DNA of 64,000 nt, from contig JAJEKV010000079.1 in NCBI GenBank assembly GCA_021234155.1, positions 3,442,261-3,506,260 on the forward strand. Direction: 5' to 3'. The position numbers were made by a program, and so were the translations under genes. Numbering within the stretch: position 1 is the first letter of the stretch; each line of letters starts with the position of its first letter. Positions 12,262 through 23,160 of the stretch are shown piece by piece. Under the pieces are notes generated by a model that did no database searches, had not been told where the DNA came from, and was given only the letters and a program-made list of their open reading frames with translations. The DNA comes from Isoetes taiwanensis (taxonomy: Eukaryota; Streptophyta; Lycopodiopsida; Isoetales; Isoetaceae).

Positions 12262-13122
12262 TTCTTGTCCAAACAGTGGTCCTATATGGGGCGCCCATAT
12301 GGGGGCCAAGCATTTCAGCTAAATTATGGAATCAGGTGGAGCAAGTACAGAAAACATTCTTGAAAGAGGAATTAGGCATCAGAAGCCAAATACCATACGC
12401 CATCATGTTGGCAGAGGCAGGGATGTTCCCGCTAGAGTTAGAGGCACTCTTTCGAGCAATAAACTTTGTAAACAGACTTAGAAGGCAGCCCCAGGATCGG
12501 GTCTCACATGTTGCCATGATTAATTCAGAGGAACATGGCTGGTTGCAGGATCTAAAAAGATGGGCAAGCAAATGGGGAGCCACTGATGAGAACTGGCCAG
12601 ATAATAAGCTAGATGCTCGGGTTCTATTGGAATAGCTAGCTATTGACCACATTTGGGCAATCCAAGGCAGCCGGATGCAGCATTACATGGCACATGCTAA
12701 CCGTATGGTAGAGTACAAGAGCCCGACTTATTTAAATGCTAACATACCGAGGTCCCTACGACATCTCATAGCTCGCTACAGAACCAGCTCTAATAGATTG
12801 GAAATTGAGACAGGTCGATGGCATAAACTACCACTAGAAGCCAGACTGTGCAAGCTGTGTGACCTGAGATGCATAGAAGATGAGAACCACATGTTTATAG
12901 CATGCTCGGTTTACCAAGATATTTGCCGAAAGTTCTCTATTCAAAAGCAGGATTTCTATTCTTTATTTACATTACCACCATTAGAATTAGGGATATATTT
13001 TAAGGCGGTGGACATGCACCACACTTTTTTGCTGTCATTGTGATTACTGTTGTTGGTTTCAGGCTCCATGGCCTTCAAGGCCCTAAGAGAGCTAGTTAAT
13101 AAATAAATAAATAAATAAATAA
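12262..13122 (+). mobile_element. 5'-truncated LINE copy, related to the 7.5-kb element
   Basis: Starting near 12262 this copy aligns with the 3' part of the full-length LINE: QTVVLYGAPIWGPSISAKLW, then ILAEAGMFPLELEALF-type sequence, then the zinc motif CKLCDLRCIEDENHMFIAC. One in-frame TAG at 12633 interrupts it. It ends with the same kind of GGCC-TTCAA-GGCC hairpin (13070-13082) and CTAGTTAAT, followed by (AAAT)n at 13099-13122. Truncation at the 5' end is the normal outcome of incomplete target-primed reverse transcription. Divergence from the first copy is considerable, so these are separate old insertions rather than a recent duplication. Confidence 0.85.
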
Positions 13123-13142
13123 GAGAAGAAAACCTACCTTAA

Positions 13143-13745
13143 TCGCCACATCCTATAATCGCCACGTCCTGTCCATTGATACAAGGCATATGCTCCCAAG
13201 AATATCCAAAACCCAGAAAGCACAGCCGTCCATCAAAAAATAAGATGGGGTCAAACCCCAATATCCATGTCACCCAAGGTGAACTGACATATATTCCCAT
13301 GAAGTCAAACAATTACATGCGCAGTAGTTCAGAGCAGGTGATCATGAACTGTCCACACATTACAGCAACTATAATGCTGCTAAAGCACTGTCCACACATT
13401 ACAGCAACTCAATTGCTGTTGCAGATTAGGCTTCACTGCAACAGAACATCCACATACAACACAAGGAAGTCCACATACCTCTGATGCTGCCCATAGGAAG
13501 AAATAGACAAATAACATAACGAAGCATGGGGACTTGAACCCCACCGACAAAAGCCGGTCCCATGATGCTTCGCCTAGTATAATGGAGCTCCCCAAAGGGT
13601 GTCCCATTATGACAGGGGGCTAGTCCCATGCAATTGCTCAATCACACGAATGCTAATGCAAGAACATCATGATTTAAAGTTTTTTAATTTTCTGAATGCA
13701 GAATTCATGCTGCAGGCACACTAGGCAATGCAAATACAAATAGAA
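13143..13745 (-). repeat. tRNA-like dispersed repeat, SINE candidate (copy 2, inverted)
   Basis: The reverse complement of the repeat at 2665-3258, with high similarity along its length. The B-box-like motif lies at 13530-13540 and the A-box-like motif at 13604-13614 (TGTCATAATGG on the minus strand, one change from copy 1). The 53-nt tRNA-like fold is conserved without change. Its 3' end carries a short extra duplication of GTGGCGATTA and abuts the A-rich tail of the truncated LINE. Confidence 0.55.
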
Positions 13746-13914
13746 CAGTAACATAAAATGAATGATAATCCAATAAGAGAACAGTCCAGATCAATTGCTC
13801 GTGATGTTTAATGCCTGTGCATGCCTCCTCGCCAACCTGTCCTCTCCCTGTGCAATCGTTAGAGGCAGCATACATAAGAAGGCAAACCTAAGAGCTACAG
13901 AAGCAACCTGTCAA

Positions 13915-15421
13915 TATGCCTTAACTCCCGCAGTAGTAATGCGCGCGCCAAATTCATGTGGCTCCTCAAAGCTTGCCTCTCCCTCGCTGAGACCGCAACT
14001 TCATCCCACTCCATACTTCTAATAGTCTCCTCCAGCTCGTGGAATAGGCGGCCCAACTACATACGAAGCAAGTGCACAGAGGCTGCAACTGTTTCTGCAA
14101 GAGTGTTTATGTTGATAACACTAGTCAGCAGCTCAGATGCCACATGCGCTCGCTCTGCATCTGCAGATGTTATAGCAGGATGTGGAAGGCTGGTGGGAAT
14201 CAGGTTTTCCACAGAGGGGGTCTGACGCAATGGAGGTTCAGGAGGCCTATCAGGAGGAGTGAAGGACTCCACCACCTGTTGCTGTTGCTGCCCATTCTCC
14301 AGATGGGCAACGGGAGGCATTGGCACAGGCATGTCTCTGCATGCATATGAAATCAATACTCTAAACCTGCAACAAACAAAGCCATACAAAAAAAGGAAAG
14401 GTCTTGCAAAATTGAAGCAAAGAAATGCAAACATGCCATCAATTGATAGCCATCGTGTAATCAACGGAGTCCAAGGGAATGAACTCAGGCTGCTCCGACG
14501 TTCCCTCCATCCCAGGCCTAAACTCCTTCTCAGCAATGTCAACAAACCCCTCATCTCCATCTCCAGGGCTGCATGCATCATCATAATATCTCTTTCTTGC
14601 CTTACCCAATCGCTCCACGGGTTGCATACCTATAGGGACATTGAATATCATACAACACACGTCACTGGGCATGGCTTGTAACGGATTAAGAGTTATTCTC
14701 CACGCTGCCTTCACCGGATGCTCTGAAATAAATGCACAGTTAGTAGGCAGGATCCACTGGCTAGATAGAATGAACTTCCCAGTCCTCAGCATCCGGTACA
14801 CAGTGTACACGAGGGAGGCAGACAACTGCTTCCTACCATGGTATTTTACAAAATGATAGACTTTTCAGATCACCTGCACCATGAAGCAAATACAGTCCCA
14901 ATCTCGATCTGCTTGTCACTAATATTATGAAGGCAAACCTTGAAGGACCTTCCCAAAGTCCTTCAGGCAATATCCGACCAGACCCTCGAAGCAATGCATC
15001 CTTGTATTCTTAAGGGCCTTGCATATGAGGAGGATGCCTGCTGGCTTTTGGGATCCCCAGCCAAAGAACTTCTTGATGGCAGCATTGACAGCACGAGGCA
15101 TCTTGAGCATGGTTCTCAGCACTTCCTGGCAGTGCAAGTGATCCAGCTCGGATCCCCTCTCAAGGACCACAGCCCCTGTAATAGATTGGGTCTTCAAATA
15201 ATCGACAAGTCTGTCAAACATGCAAGGGGAATATCACTCCCAGCATATCCCAGAGTAAGGTTGACATCCAGCAACCCGCTGCCCTCTTCCTCACTATCTA
15301 ATCTACCCCTAACCTTACACCTCCCGTCCATATTCCCCACAAAAAAAGCATCGTCAACACAGGGAAATTTGGCCTCAGGAGGCACAGTTTGTTTCCTAGA
15401 TTTAGCTGCCCTCTTCAGCAT
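13915..15421 (-). pseudogene. Rep-type HUH endonuclease pseudogene, Replitron-like transposase
   Basis: On the minus strand the ORF starting at 15421 runs to LTLGYAGSDIP, then shifts frame near 15215 into MFDRLVDYLK...VVLERGSELDHLHCQEVL. HLH (codons at 15140-15132) fits the metal-binding HUH motif. GYCLKD (Tyr codon at 14972-14970) fits a single catalytic Tyr with a following Lys. A second shift near 14945 continues as HNISDKQIEIG. After a stop, YHGRKQLSASLVYTVYRMLR runs on to a C-terminus at 14439. A further block at about 14340-13915 (ELLTSVININTLAETVAASV, a stop, then LFHELEETIRSMEWDEVAV) looks like a helical C-terminal region. Replitron transposases combine a one-Tyr Rep domain with a possible oligomerisation domain and no helicase, which fits. 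The Rep/HUH call is fairly firm; the Replitron label is an inference. Confidence 0.6.
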
Positions 15422-16328
15422 CTTACCTCAATTGCAGAATTGGAGGCTCGAAACCACAAGCCAATTGCAGCAGCAAAAAGATAAGGACAACAAGCAGATG
15501 AAGGCCCCAAAATTCTCTTATCCCAGCACTGATCGACATTTCCTCAATACAAGCAGAACAAAGACATGAAGGCGACTTCAAAAGCTTCCTCCACGATCAA
15601 CGACACCCAAGACATAGCCACAGCACCAACATATAAACAACGAACTCACCTGTGACTCCCAGAAGACATGGCCACGACCTCCACCGCTGTAGCCGAAACT
15701 GCCTCTCCTCTGCTCCATCGCCTCCACGCAGCCGCGAAGCCATCGCCAGAACAGGCCTTCCAAAAATTAGAACCCCTCGACCTAACCCAATGAACCATTG
15801 CAATCCCAAACCCCTATTACTGACGTCACCAAAATACCCTTTCCACGTACGAATACCCCCCCAACCCTTACACAATCTTAAGTTATGCCGACCCCAAACA
15901 ACAATTGCCGAACATAATGGATCATTCTGGAAGGCTCTCGATGATCCGATTTAGATTTGGGCTCTCGATGATCCGATTTAGCGTGGTTCTTCCTTGGCGC
16001 ATAAAAACTGAGCCTCCGATTTGCATGGTACCTATAAGATTGAGCATTCTTCAAGGTTTGAGAGCCAGTTACACGATATGAACAGCAGCGATGGGCCGGG
16101 GTGACCAAAAGATTAATGGCAATAGCAAGTTTGGGGCACTTGGAGTATTCTAGTTCTAGGCCTATACAAGCATATACCTCGAATATGCCAAGAACCAGGA
16201 GCAAGCAAGGCAACCCAAGAAGGGGAAAAAAAAGGACACGTCGGAAGCGCCATTAAGAGGACAGAGCTTCTGATCGATGGAATGATGGGGAGACTACCCA
16301 TCAACTGGGCAAATCCAACCTCGTTGTA
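15422..16328. other. Spacer upstream of both the Rep pseudogene and the PPR gene, with direct repeat
   Basis: A divergent intergenic region. It holds a perfect 22-bp direct repeat beginning GGCTCTCGATGATCC, at 15933-15954 and 15960-15981, separated by 5 bp. ORFs on both strands have no recognisable domains. The right part probably contains the promoter and 5' untranslated region of the PPR gene; no clear TATA element was assigned. Confidence 0.45.
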
Positions 16329-19300
16329 TTGCTACCACATGGCAGCCCACATGGAGGATTCCAAATTCCTCCCATGTCCGCCATAGACATGGTAGATTCC
16401 GGCGGAGCCCTGTTTTATATTCATGGATGTCGCTTTTTGCGCTACCAGCGACTGCATTCATCAGCTGGAAGTACCCTGGTCTCTTCATCTTCTGCAAGAG
16501 GTCTTACAGAGCGGTTATGGCAAGACTACTTCGCAGATCCCTCTCAATGGTGGGACAACAGAAAAAATAAAGTAAGTGGGATTTCGTGCGCGTATTTTAA
16601 CTTTCCATTGATGACGTTAAACTGATAGGCAATTTAACAGACTGATCCAAATGCCGCCGATTTCAAGCACAAAACTACTGATGAGCCACTATGGATACAT
16701 GGCTCGTATAACCCAAATTGGGTAAAAGACATGCTTGGGAATGAAGAAGCTGCAAGAACTAACAATGCATTATTTGCAAAAAAGAATTTAAAAAATGTGT
16801 ACATATGCAATTCCAATCCAAGTTTAGATTTGTTTAAAGTAAAATCTAATGCTTTTGCAGTAGAAAAATCAATCAGTGGTTTGGATACGGCTGGCGAGCA
16901 GCATTCTATTGAGAACATAGTTTGCATCTTGCACAAATGCAGGAAAACAAAAAATTTGGATTCTGCCAAGCATGCCCATGCTCAAATTTGTGACGCTGGA
17001 CTAGAAGCTCATAAAAATGCTGGGAATCATATTGTGCCTATGCTTGTTGAATGCAGAGGCGTGTTTGTAGCTCAGCAGGCTTTTAATATATTGCTTCATC
17101 GGAATGAACATTCCTGGACTTCCTTGATATCTGGGTACATAGAATGCGGGCAGTCACAACATGCTCTCAATCTGTATCAGAAAATGCAATATGATGGTGC
17201 AGATCCTAGCTCATATACATTTACAACCTTATTGAGGGCATGTGCTAGAGCAAAAGATTTGGAGAGTGGTCGGAAGATTCATCTAGAAATCAAGGAGAAG
17301 AGGCTTGAGGAAGACATTTTCATTTGTAACACATTGGTGGACATGTATGCCAAATGTGGCTCGGTATTAGAGGCACGGGAGGTGTTTGACAAGTTGCTAA
17401 TCCAAGACGTGGTCTCATGGAATGCCCTCATTACAGGATATGCTGAAAATGGGCTTGAAATTGAAGCCCTTAATTGTCTCAAGCAGATGCAAGGTAGCAA
17501 TGTGTCCCCAGATGCAGTCACATATGTTTGCAGTTTGAAAGCATGTGGCAATGTTAGGGCGATTGATAAAGGCCGTGAAATACACCATGATATCTCTAGA
17601 AGTGGACTTGACAAAGATGTCTCTGTTGGTAATGCTTTGGTTGGTATGTACGCCAGATGTAGTTCACTTCTAGAGGCAAGGGAGGTCTTTGATACATTGC
17701 CAGTCCGACAAGTTGCATCTTGGACCACACTAATTGCAGCATATATTGGGAATGGATCTGGTCAAGAAGCTTTGAAATGCTTTGAGCAGATGCAGGTGGA
17801 GGGCGTGTCACCAGATGCAGTAATTTTTGCCTGTATTCTCAAAGCATGTGGTAGTATAGGTGCTGTAGACAAGGCACAAGAAATCCTAACTCGGATTGCA
17901 GAAAAAGGTTATGAAAAAGACTTATCTGTTGGGAATGCATTGGTGGACATGTATGCTAAATGTGGTTTGCCTGCAAAGGCTCGTGATGTTTTTGATAAGA
18001 TGCCAGTTCGAGATGTTGTATCTTGGACTGCAATGATTGCAGGTTATGTTGAAAATGAGCTCGCTGTGGAAGCACTCAGATGTTTTGAGCAGATGCAGCA
18101 GGATAATTTGTCTCCTAATGCAGCCACATTCATTTGTCTCTTGAAGGCTTGTGCTAGCATAGAAGATGGAGACAGGGGCCGCAAAATGCATAGCTTGATT
18201 TCTCAACGGGGATTTGAAAAGGATCTTTATGTTGGCAACACATTGGTTGGCATGTATGTCAAATGTGGCCTGCTTACAGAAGCACAGAAAGCCTTCAACA
18301 ATTTGCCTGTCCGCGATATTGTGTCGTGGAATACATTAATTGCAGGATATGCTGAACAAGGACAGGGTCATGAAGTGTTAAATTGTCTTTGCCAGATGCA
18401 GGTGGAGAACATACCTTCAAGTGCTGCCACATTTGTTTCAATTTTGAAATCATGTGGCAGCATGAAAGACCTAGACAATGGCCGCAAAATACACAGAGAG
18501 CTTATGCAGAATGGTTTTGGCAACGACAGTTATGTTGGGAATAGTTTGGTAGACATGTATGCCAAATGTGGCTCGATTCTAGAGGCACGCGAGGTTTTTG
18601 AGAATTTGCCAGTTCAAGATGTCGTATCTTGGACGACATTGATTTCAGGATATGTAGAACATGGCCTTGGTGAGGAAGCATTGAAATGTTTTGACCTGAT
18701 GCATCAGGCGGGCGTGCCACCAGATTGTGTCACGTATGTTTGTATTTTGAAAGCTTGTGGCAGCATAGGAGCTCTCAAGAAGGGGCGTGAAATACATACA
18801 GGTATCACAAAGGAAGGATTTAAGCAGGATACTTTTATTGGCAACACATTGATAGACATGTATGCTAAGTGTGGTTCACTTCTAGAAGCTTGCAACGTCT
18901 TTGATACGTTGCCATCTCGAGATGTTGTGTCATGGAATGCACTAATTTCTGGCTTTTCTGAAAATGGAAATGGGATGGAAGCACTCAAATGTTTTGAACA
19001 AATGCAGTTAGAGAGGGATCTTCCAAATATTGTCACATTTGTTTGTGCGTTGAAGGCTTGTCGGAGCCTGGGAGCTATTGAGCAGGGCCGAGGAATACAC
19101 AGAGAGATTGTTCAGAGGGGATATGAAAAAGACCTCATTGTTAGTAACACTTTGATGGATATGTATGCAAAGTGTGGCTCAATTACAGATGCACAAGTGA
19201 TATTTAACAAGTTGCCTCATCGGGATGTGGTATCTTGGACGACATTGATTTCAGGATATACCGATAATGGGCTTAGTGAGGAAGCACTCAAATGGTTTGA

Positions 19301-21353
19301 ACAGATGCAACAGGAAGGTCCAGCTCCGCGTGCCATGACATTTGTTTGCTGTTTGAAGGCTTGCGGCAACAGTGGAGCTATAGAAAAGGGACGAGAAATA
19401 CACACTCTAATATCACAAATTGGACTTGAGGGAGATCTTTTCCTTGGCAACAGCTTGATTGACATGTATGCCAAGTGTGCCTCTCCCACAGAAGCACAGG
19501 AAGTTTTTGACAAGCTGCCATCCCGAGATATTGTATCATGGAATACGCTTATTGCAGGGTATGCTGAAAATGGCATTGGGGAAAAAGGTTTGAAATATTT
19601 CAAGCAGATGCAACTAAAGGGCATATCCCCAGATGCTTCTACATTCCTTTGCAGCTTAAAATGCTGCAGTATAATGAGAGCTTTAGATGAGGGTCGTGAA
19701 ATACATAATAAGATTGTGCAGAATGGACTTGAAAGGGATCTCTTTATTGGCACCAGCCTGGTTGATATGTATGCCAAATGTGGATCACTTTCAGAAGCAC
19801 GGCATATCTTCGACAAGCTGCCAGTTAGAAATGTGGTGACTTGGAATGCACTAGGTTTAGCTTATTGTGAAAATGGACTAAGCAATGAAGCACTTGAATG
19901 TTTCAGCAAAATGCGACTTGAAGGTGTGACTCCAAACATTGGGTCTTATATTTTTGGGTTGAAAGCTTGTGGCAGCGGTAAGGCCATTGAAAAGGGCCTT
20001 GAACTGCACAGGGAGATAGTTGAAGAGGGATTTGAAGGAGATCCTTTTATAGGCAGTACCCTGGTTGACATGTATGCAAAATGTGGTTTACTTACAGAAG
20101 CCCAGAAAGTATTTGATGAGCTGGAAGTCCGAGATGTTGTGTCTTGGACTGCGCTTATTGCAGGATATACGGAAAATGGGTTTGGGGAAGAGGCATTGAA
20201 GTATTTTGAGCAGATGGAACAGCAGGGTGTTTGCCTAGACACTGCAACTTTTATCTGCAGCCTCAAAGCATGCGGAAGCATTGGAGCCATAGAAAAGGGG
20301 AGAAAAATTCACATAAAGATCAGGCAAAAAGGACTTGAGCAGGATCTTTTCATCAGCAGCATATTAGTTGACATGTATGCCAAATGTGGTTCACTTGAAG
20401 AGGCACGTGAAGTGTTTAACGAACTGGCTGAACGAGATGCTGTGTTGTGGAATGCAATGATTAGAGGATATGGCATGAATCATCAGGGTGTGATGGCTGT
20501 CCAATGTTTCGAGGACATGCAAAAAGATGGCATAAAACCAGATGCCACTACCTTCATATGTCTTCTTGCTGCATGCAGTCGAGCTGGCTTTGTGCTCAAG
20601 GGTCAGGAGTATTTGAGGGCAATGAAAGAAAAATTTGGAATTTTGCCAACAACAGATCATTATAGTTGCATGATTGACCTTCTTGCACGATCAAGCAAGC
20701 TTTATGAGGCAAAGGAATTACTGAAAAGCACAGAATGCCGGCCATCTAAAGACACTTTGATAGCCTTGCTCAGTGCCTGCAAAACTTATGGGGAAGCAGA
20801 ACTAGGGCAAAGATGTTTTCAGCAGCTGGTGCAACTAGACCCAGAAAACGCACGTTCCTATGTTCTCATATCAAACATATATGCAAATTTAGGTAGACAG
20901 GATGATGCAAATAGAATAGAAGAGCTTAGAAAACATGCGGGAGTGATGAAGAAACCCGCGAGAGCTTTGATTGAAGTGAACAATGAGGTTCATGAATTTG
21001 TGGTGAATAATGAGCAAAGTGAGGAAATCTCAGCAATGCTTGGCAAACTAAATTTGCGTTTAAAGGAGTATGGATATGTGCCAAACATAGATCTTGTGTT
21101 AAAAAACATTTCTGATGAGGAGAAGGAAATGGCATTATGTGGACATGCGGAGAAGATGGCTATAGCATTTGGTCTTCTACACACCCCACAAGGTCAAACA
21201 TTACGGATGACTAAGAACCTGAGGATGTGTGTTGACTGTCACAATGCAAGTAAGATTATATCGAGAGCTGAAGGGCGAGAGATCGTTCTTCGAGAGAGTA
21301 ATTGGATCCATCATTTCAAGGATGGTCTGTGTTCTTGTGGGGATATGTGGTGA
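16329..21353 (+). CDS. PDF-motif, PLS-class PPR protein with DYW deaminase domain (organelle RNA editing factor)
   Basis: Two exons, 16329-16571 and 16641-21353, flank a 69-bp intron (GTAAGT...AACAG) and join in phase to about 1651 residues. ATG 16374 is an alternative start. The first ~55 residues are Ser/Arg-rich, like an organelle presequence. Residues about 60-101 form a PDF-type motif (YFADPSQWWDNRKNK, then ADFKHK..DEPLWI), the segment known from organellar ssDNA-binding proteins. Twelve triplets of about 101 residues follow (VVSWNALITGYAENG and LVDMYAKCGS recur), roughly 35 PPR motifs, then E1/E2. The DYW domain has the zinc/catalytic set H1583-A-E1585, C1611-VD-C1614 and C1645-S-C1647. 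It ends DMW, not DYW. Such proteins bind organelle RNA, one PPR per base, and deaminate C to U. No inactivating mutation was seen. The target cannot be told by eye. Confidence 0.9.
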
Positions 21354-23160
21354 TTCTTTTAAGAAAGAAAGTGCAGTGTAAAATAGTGGACGAAAGAGAT
21401 CATATGCTGAAGCACAACAGCAAACTGGTGAGCAGGATGTTAAGAGGGTGGATTTCATGAAATCTGCAATCCCATGTTTGATATTTATTCCTGCCATGGT
21501 AATTACAAAAAGAAAAAAGGAAATCCCTTTCAATACCAGAACAATGGAGGAAGGCCTTTGAAAACTTGGACACTGAGGAAATGTTGAATAACCACAGTGT
21601 CCCGGAATTCACAAGCTTAGATGACCAATAAAGATAAAAGTCATCATCAGTAGATTTGGCATAAAAGTGAAAGTAAGTGCTCTGCTGTCAAATCAACATT
21701 TTTTGTAAGTTCTGTGATCACTGATATCAACATTTAATCACACACCCATTATTATTTTTCATTACTATCAACATTTAATCACACATTTATTACTATTATT
21801 TGGAACTTGGTTTTCTTGAGCTAGGTTTAATTGATATTGGCATTTGCAGAAAGAAGAAGAGCATATTTCACACCTCTGATCCATCATACACACGTAAGAT
21901 GATAGCAGAGCTTGTGGCCATCTCACCCAATTTATGTGAAGCCCGATGAATGAAGAGAGGAAGTGATTCGCTAAGGATAGGTCAAATTAAGCCATTGACA
22001 TCCACCTCACATAATTTGGTAGCAGAGTTAAAATATGTTTAGCGGGCTCGCCTAAGCGGAGTACAAAGTTTGCTTCAATTCTAGCCTTTCCATGTGTCTG
22101 CCATGTCATACAAAACATAACGGATGTCTCATTTTTCCATCGTGCAGTGAGGGAAATTAGAAAAACCTTTCTAAAACTCCATCGTTTACGAATCTGCAAG
22201 CATTCCTGCCACAGCGGTTCTCCAAGCTATGCAAATAGATATATCGAAGCTGTAGAGGGAAGGAATTATCGACGGATAAACTGCCTGGCATTCAACGTTG
22301 TTTGCAGTAACATTTATGACCCAACGAGCTAATGCAGCAAAAAAGACTTGGATTTTTGCAGATGCCTAGAACAAGGTAAATAAACCTAGAAACCTAGATT
22401 GCTTTCCTACATCTGAGTTTTCCATTAGCTTATGATGTTGGCTATTTAATTTATGGAACATTGGGCTTCGACTTATTATTTCTGTTAATCATAATAATTT
22501 GCAGAGAGCTCTCCACCATTGCTCCATTGCTTTGTGGAATCCAAGCCATCTAGATATGGTGCGCGTTTGCAAGGAGACTTCAGTCCATGCTTCGGCTCAA
22601 GATGCCAACACAATTAATGTCGTTTGTTGCAGTCTTATATAACAGTTTTATTTATATGTGGACAGGCAATGGGGAAGTTCCATGCAATTCTTGATGATGG
22701 TACAATTATAGCTGATGTAGAGGTTAGGTATGTTTATGCAGGCTGTGCTAGAAAAGGAACGTATATTGCTCTATTATTTCTTGTGCAAGTAATATATTGG
22801 ATACCGCAAGTGATTATTTGCTTATAATTTGCTCTTCATCTATTAAAGCAATCAACCTTGAGAGCATTCACCATTGTTAAAGCATTGCATCCTGGTTGTT
22901 AACCTGATTTTAATCAATATGTTGGCATATATAAGATGGGAACATGTGTAGACAGATTGGTAGCTGGTTGCAGCAGCCATATCTTGATGTATCCTCTGCA
23001 AAATGTAATGCCTATGCAAGAAGAAATGGTTTCTTACTATTTATGTATTTGATTTGGGCATATAATGAGTGGTTCAGGTTCATGAGGCGAAATGGAGCAT
23101 TTGATAATCACGACTGGTTTATCTCGTGCTCACAAGAATTGCTTAGTTACTCTGGCCCTT
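21354..23160. other. 3' flank of the PPR gene and unassigned sequence
   Basis: AT-rich sequence after the PPR stop. One exon-like piece occurs at about 22665-22721: a TGGACAG acceptor, then AMGKFHAILDDGTIIADVE, then GTTAGG. A second coding-like piece lies at about 23060-23164 (WFRFMRRNGAFDNHDWFIS, ending in TGA). They could be exons or relics of a gene I do not recognise; no full reading frame could be assembled. A direct repeat of ATCAACATTTAATCACACA occurs near 21726 and 21766. Confidence 0.3.

Noticed and set aside
14057-14584. 175-codon minus-strand ORF taken as one protein
   Set aside because: Its first half is out of frame with the Rep-like C-terminus; only the second half (from about 14340) looks protein-derived and it was merged into the Rep entry.
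14940-15569. 209-codon plus-strand ORF
   Set aside because: It lies antisense to the Rep-like pseudogene, whose minus-strand reading shows motifs; the plus reading has none.
17279-20290. Several 90-200-codon minus-strand ORFs under the PPR gene
   Set aside because: They repeat with the PPR periodicity and are reverse-strand shadows.
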